A stretch of DNA of 64,000 nucleotides from Cupriavidus sp. YR651 (lineage in GTDB: Bacteria > Pseudomonadota > Gammaproteobacteria > Burkholderiales > Burkholderiaceae): assembly GCF_900101625.1 (NCBI RefSeq), contig NZ_FMYZ01000005.1, positions 248,001 through 312,000 of the forward strand, given 5' to 3'. A program made the position numbers and the translations under genes. Positions within the stretch are counted from its first letter, which is position 1; each line of letters opens with the position of its first letter. This document shows, piece by piece, positions 62,428 to 64,000 of this stretch. Below the pieces are notes generated by a model. It saw only the letters and a list, made by a program, of their open reading frames with translations. It was not told the origin of the DNA and ran no database searches.

Positions 62428-62451
62428 CTCATTGCCAGCCGGTCACGCCCC

Positions 62452-63684
62452 ATGTTCACGCAGCAAGCCTTTGCCCCCGATGCCACCGGACCGCTGGACG
62501 GCATCCGCATCCTCGATCTTTCCCGCCTGGTCGCAGGCAACACACTGACGATGGCCCTGGGCGACCTGGGCGCCGACGTGCTCAAGGTGGAACCCGCCAG
62601 CGGCGACACGCTGCGCGACTGGAAGGTGAAGGAGGTCTCCACCGCGTGGAAGGCGTACTGCCGCAACAAGCGCAGCCTGTGCCTGAACTTCCGCGCGCCA
62701 GGCGCGATCGACGTGGTGCTGGACCTCGTCGGCCACGCCGATGTCTTTATCGAGAGCTTCAAGCCCGGCACGCTGGAAGCGATGGGGCTGGCGCCCGAGG
62801 TGCTGCTCGCACGCAACCCGAAGCTCGTGATCGTGCGGGTGTCCGGCTGGGGCCAGGACGGGCCCTATTCCCACCGCCCGGGCTTCGGGACGCTGGTGGA
62901 AGGCATGTCGGGCTTTGCGTCGATGAACGGCTTCGAGGATCGTGAACCGGTGCTGCCGCCGATCTACCTCGGCGACATGACGGCCGGCCTCTACGGCGCC
63001 GTTGGCGTGCTTGCCGCCGTGCGCAACGTGGAGGTGCGCGGCGGCCAGGGCCAGGTCATCGACCTGCCGCTGCTCGACCCCGTGTTCGCGATCCTTGGCG
63101 CGCAAGCGGCCAACTTCCGCCTGACCGGCAAGGTCAAGCCGCGCACGGGCAGCCGGTCCACCAACAGCGCGCCGCGCAATGCGTACCAGACCTCGGACGG
63201 CAAGTGGGTCTGCCTGTCGGCGTCCACGCAGGCGATGACCGAGCGCCTGTTCCGCGCGATCGGCCGCGCCGAGCTGATCGTCGACCCGCGCTTCGCCACC
63301 AATGCGGAACGGGTGAAGCATGCCGCGCTGCTCGACGGCATCATCGGCGAATTCCTGGGCACGATGACGCAGGACGACTGCGTGGCCTTTTTCGACAAGG
63401 CGGGCGTGACCATTGGGCCGATCTACGACATGTCGGATATCGAACGCGACCCGCACTTCCGTGCACGCGACATCGTGGTGGAACTGCCCGATGCCGACAT
63501 GGGCCAGATTCCCGTCCACAACATCACGCCGCGGCTCGGCGGCACGCCCGGCGCCTTCCGCCGCGCGGCGCCGGCGCTGGGCGAGCATTCGGCCGAGGCG
63601 CTGCGCGCCGCCGGCTACGACGAAGACCGGATCGCGGCGTTGCGCGCCGCCGGCGTGGTCATCGACGGCAACACCCCGGCCTGA
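62452..63684 (+). CDS. family III CoA-transferase (CaiB/BaiF)
   Basis: 410-residue formyl-CoA-transferase-like enzyme. The N-terminus GIRILDLSRLVAGN and LGADVLKVEPASGD are typical, as is the catalytic Asp in YLGDMTAGLYGA (about residue 178). It moves CoA between an acyl-CoA and a free acid. It is 24 bases behind the Bug receptor and 11 bases before the cyclase gene, forming a transport-activation-hydrolysis operon. Confidence 0.92.
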   Translation: MFTQQAFAPDATGPLDGIRILDLSRLVAGNTLTMALGDLGADVLKVEPASGDTLRDWKVKEVSTAWKAYCRNKRSLCLNFRAPGAIDVVLDLVGHADVFIESFKPGTLEAMGLAPEVLLARNPKLVIVRVSGWGQDGPYSHRPGFGTLVEGMSGFASMNGFEDREPVLPPIYLGDMTAGLYGAVGVLAAVRNVEVRGGQGQVIDLPLLDPVFAILGAQAANFRLTGKVKPRTGSRSTNSAPRNAYQTSDGKWVCLSASTQAMTERLFRAIGRAELIVDPRFATNAERVKHAALLDGIIGEFLGTMTQDDCVAFFDKAGVTIGPIYDMSDIERDPHFRARDIVVELPDADMGQIPVHNITPRLGGTPGAFRRAAPALGEHSAEALRAAGYDEDRIAALRAAGVVIDGNTPA

Positions 63685-63695
63685 GGATCGCCGCC

Positions 63696-64000
63696 ATGAC
63701 CGCACATCCCCGCTGGACGCATCGTCCGGACGGCGCCAACTGGGGCGACTTCGGCCCCGACGACCAGTTGGGCCGGCTCAATCTCATCGGCCCGCAACAG
63801 GTGCTGGCCGCCGTGCGCGAGGTCCGCGAAGGGCTGACGTTCTCGCTTTCCCTGCCACTCGACGTGCCGCGCGCCGGCGTGCTGAACCCGCGCCGCCGCC
63901 CGCCCGTGCTGCATGCGTCGGAGAAAGACGGCCAGCGCGTGTTCAATCGTCCGATGGGCGGGGACGTACCTGGCGCCACCGATGTCATCAGCGACGACCA
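63696..64000 (+). CDS. cyclase family protein, N-terminal part
   Basis: First 101 codons of a cyclase/kynurenine-formamidase-fold protein, cut by the window end. RWTHRPDGANWGDFGPDDQLGRLNLI is the usual start of the larger cyclase subgroup. The metal motif HxDxxxH should lie downstream of the window. It probably hydrolyses or lactonises an acid in the same operon as the CoA-transferase. Confidence 0.85.
   Translation, partial: MTAHPRWTHRPDGANWGDFGPDDQLGRLNLIGPQQVLAAVREVREGLTFSLSLPLDVPRAGVLNPRRRPPVLHASEKDGQRVFNRPMGGDVPGATDVISDD

Noticed and set aside
1..64000. CRISPR arrays, rRNA genes, insertion sequences
   Set aside because: No regularly spaced direct repeats, rRNA signatures or transposase genes were seen; the only mobile trace is the integrase remnant at 41971-42234.

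Overview
The window is high-GC DNA from a soil-type betaproteobacterium. Burkholderiales, and most likely Cupriavidus or a close relative, is suggested by two Bug/TctC-type solute receptors without their membrane partners, many LysR regulators, a dense set of organic-acid, sulfonate and amide catabolic cassettes, and the style of the genes. This assignment is an inference; there is no rRNA or other taxonomic marker here. No CRISPR array, intact insertion sequence or prophage was seen.

Layout. 0-2.2 kb: the start of an RND efflux pump operon (small DGAR-repeat secreted protein, adaptor lipoprotein, truncated pump). 2.5-4.4 kb: a luciferase-like oxidoreductase translationally coupled to a LysR regulator. 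4.5-15.4 kb: a sugar-acid (hexarate/hexonate) catabolic island. One arm is a minus-strand operon of two UxaA/GarD-type paralogues, a Bug receptor and an L-talarate/galactarate dehydratase, divergent from a LacI regulator. The second arm is a UxuA-like dehydratase divergent from a GudP-like transporter and an IlvD/Edd dehydratase, with a perfect 18-bp palindrome between them. 15.5-22.4 kb: sulfur scavenging (sulfonate-type ABC importer with two different permeases, TauD-type dioxygenase, FMN monooxygenase, serine O-acetyltransferase). 22.6-24.2 kb: a membrane diguanylate cyclase. 24.2-25.8 kb: small hypothetical genes. 25.8-27.4 kb: LysR and pyroglutamyl peptidase. 27.4-33 kb: aspartate utilisation (HypT-like LysR, aspartase, dicarboxylate/amino acid symporter, two-domain aspartate racemase-like protein). 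33-37 kb: a Tat-signal thioredoxin-fold protein and an ACP/acyl-AMP ligase/acyltransferase fusion. 37-39.5 kb: M28 peptidase and a second aspartase.

39.6-42.3 kb is a small lower-GC accessory island beside the 3' end of a tRNA-Leu(TAG) gene: a lipoprotein, an Nmad3 gene overlapping an Nmad2 gene (families linked to nucleotide modification), and a degenerate tyrosine-recombinase tail. 42.6-57 kb is an amide/N-carbamoyl compound cassette: MFS transporter, amidase and DUF2848 protein, GntR and IclR regulators with palindromic candidate operators, Zn-dependent amidohydrolase, complete oligopeptide-type ABC importer, second amidase and DUF3830 protein. 57-64 kb holds a trypsin-like secreted protease, an NmrA-like reductase, two LysR regulators overlapping tail to tail, and the start of a Bug receptor / CoA-transferase / cyclase operon cut by the window end.

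The two most interesting observations are: (1) the tandem UxaA/GarD paralogues have lost complementary sets of the family's conserved motifs, which suggests one enzyme split over two subunits; (2) the compact Nmad3-Nmad2 pair at a tRNA-Leu integration site, with no obvious modification enzyme beside it.
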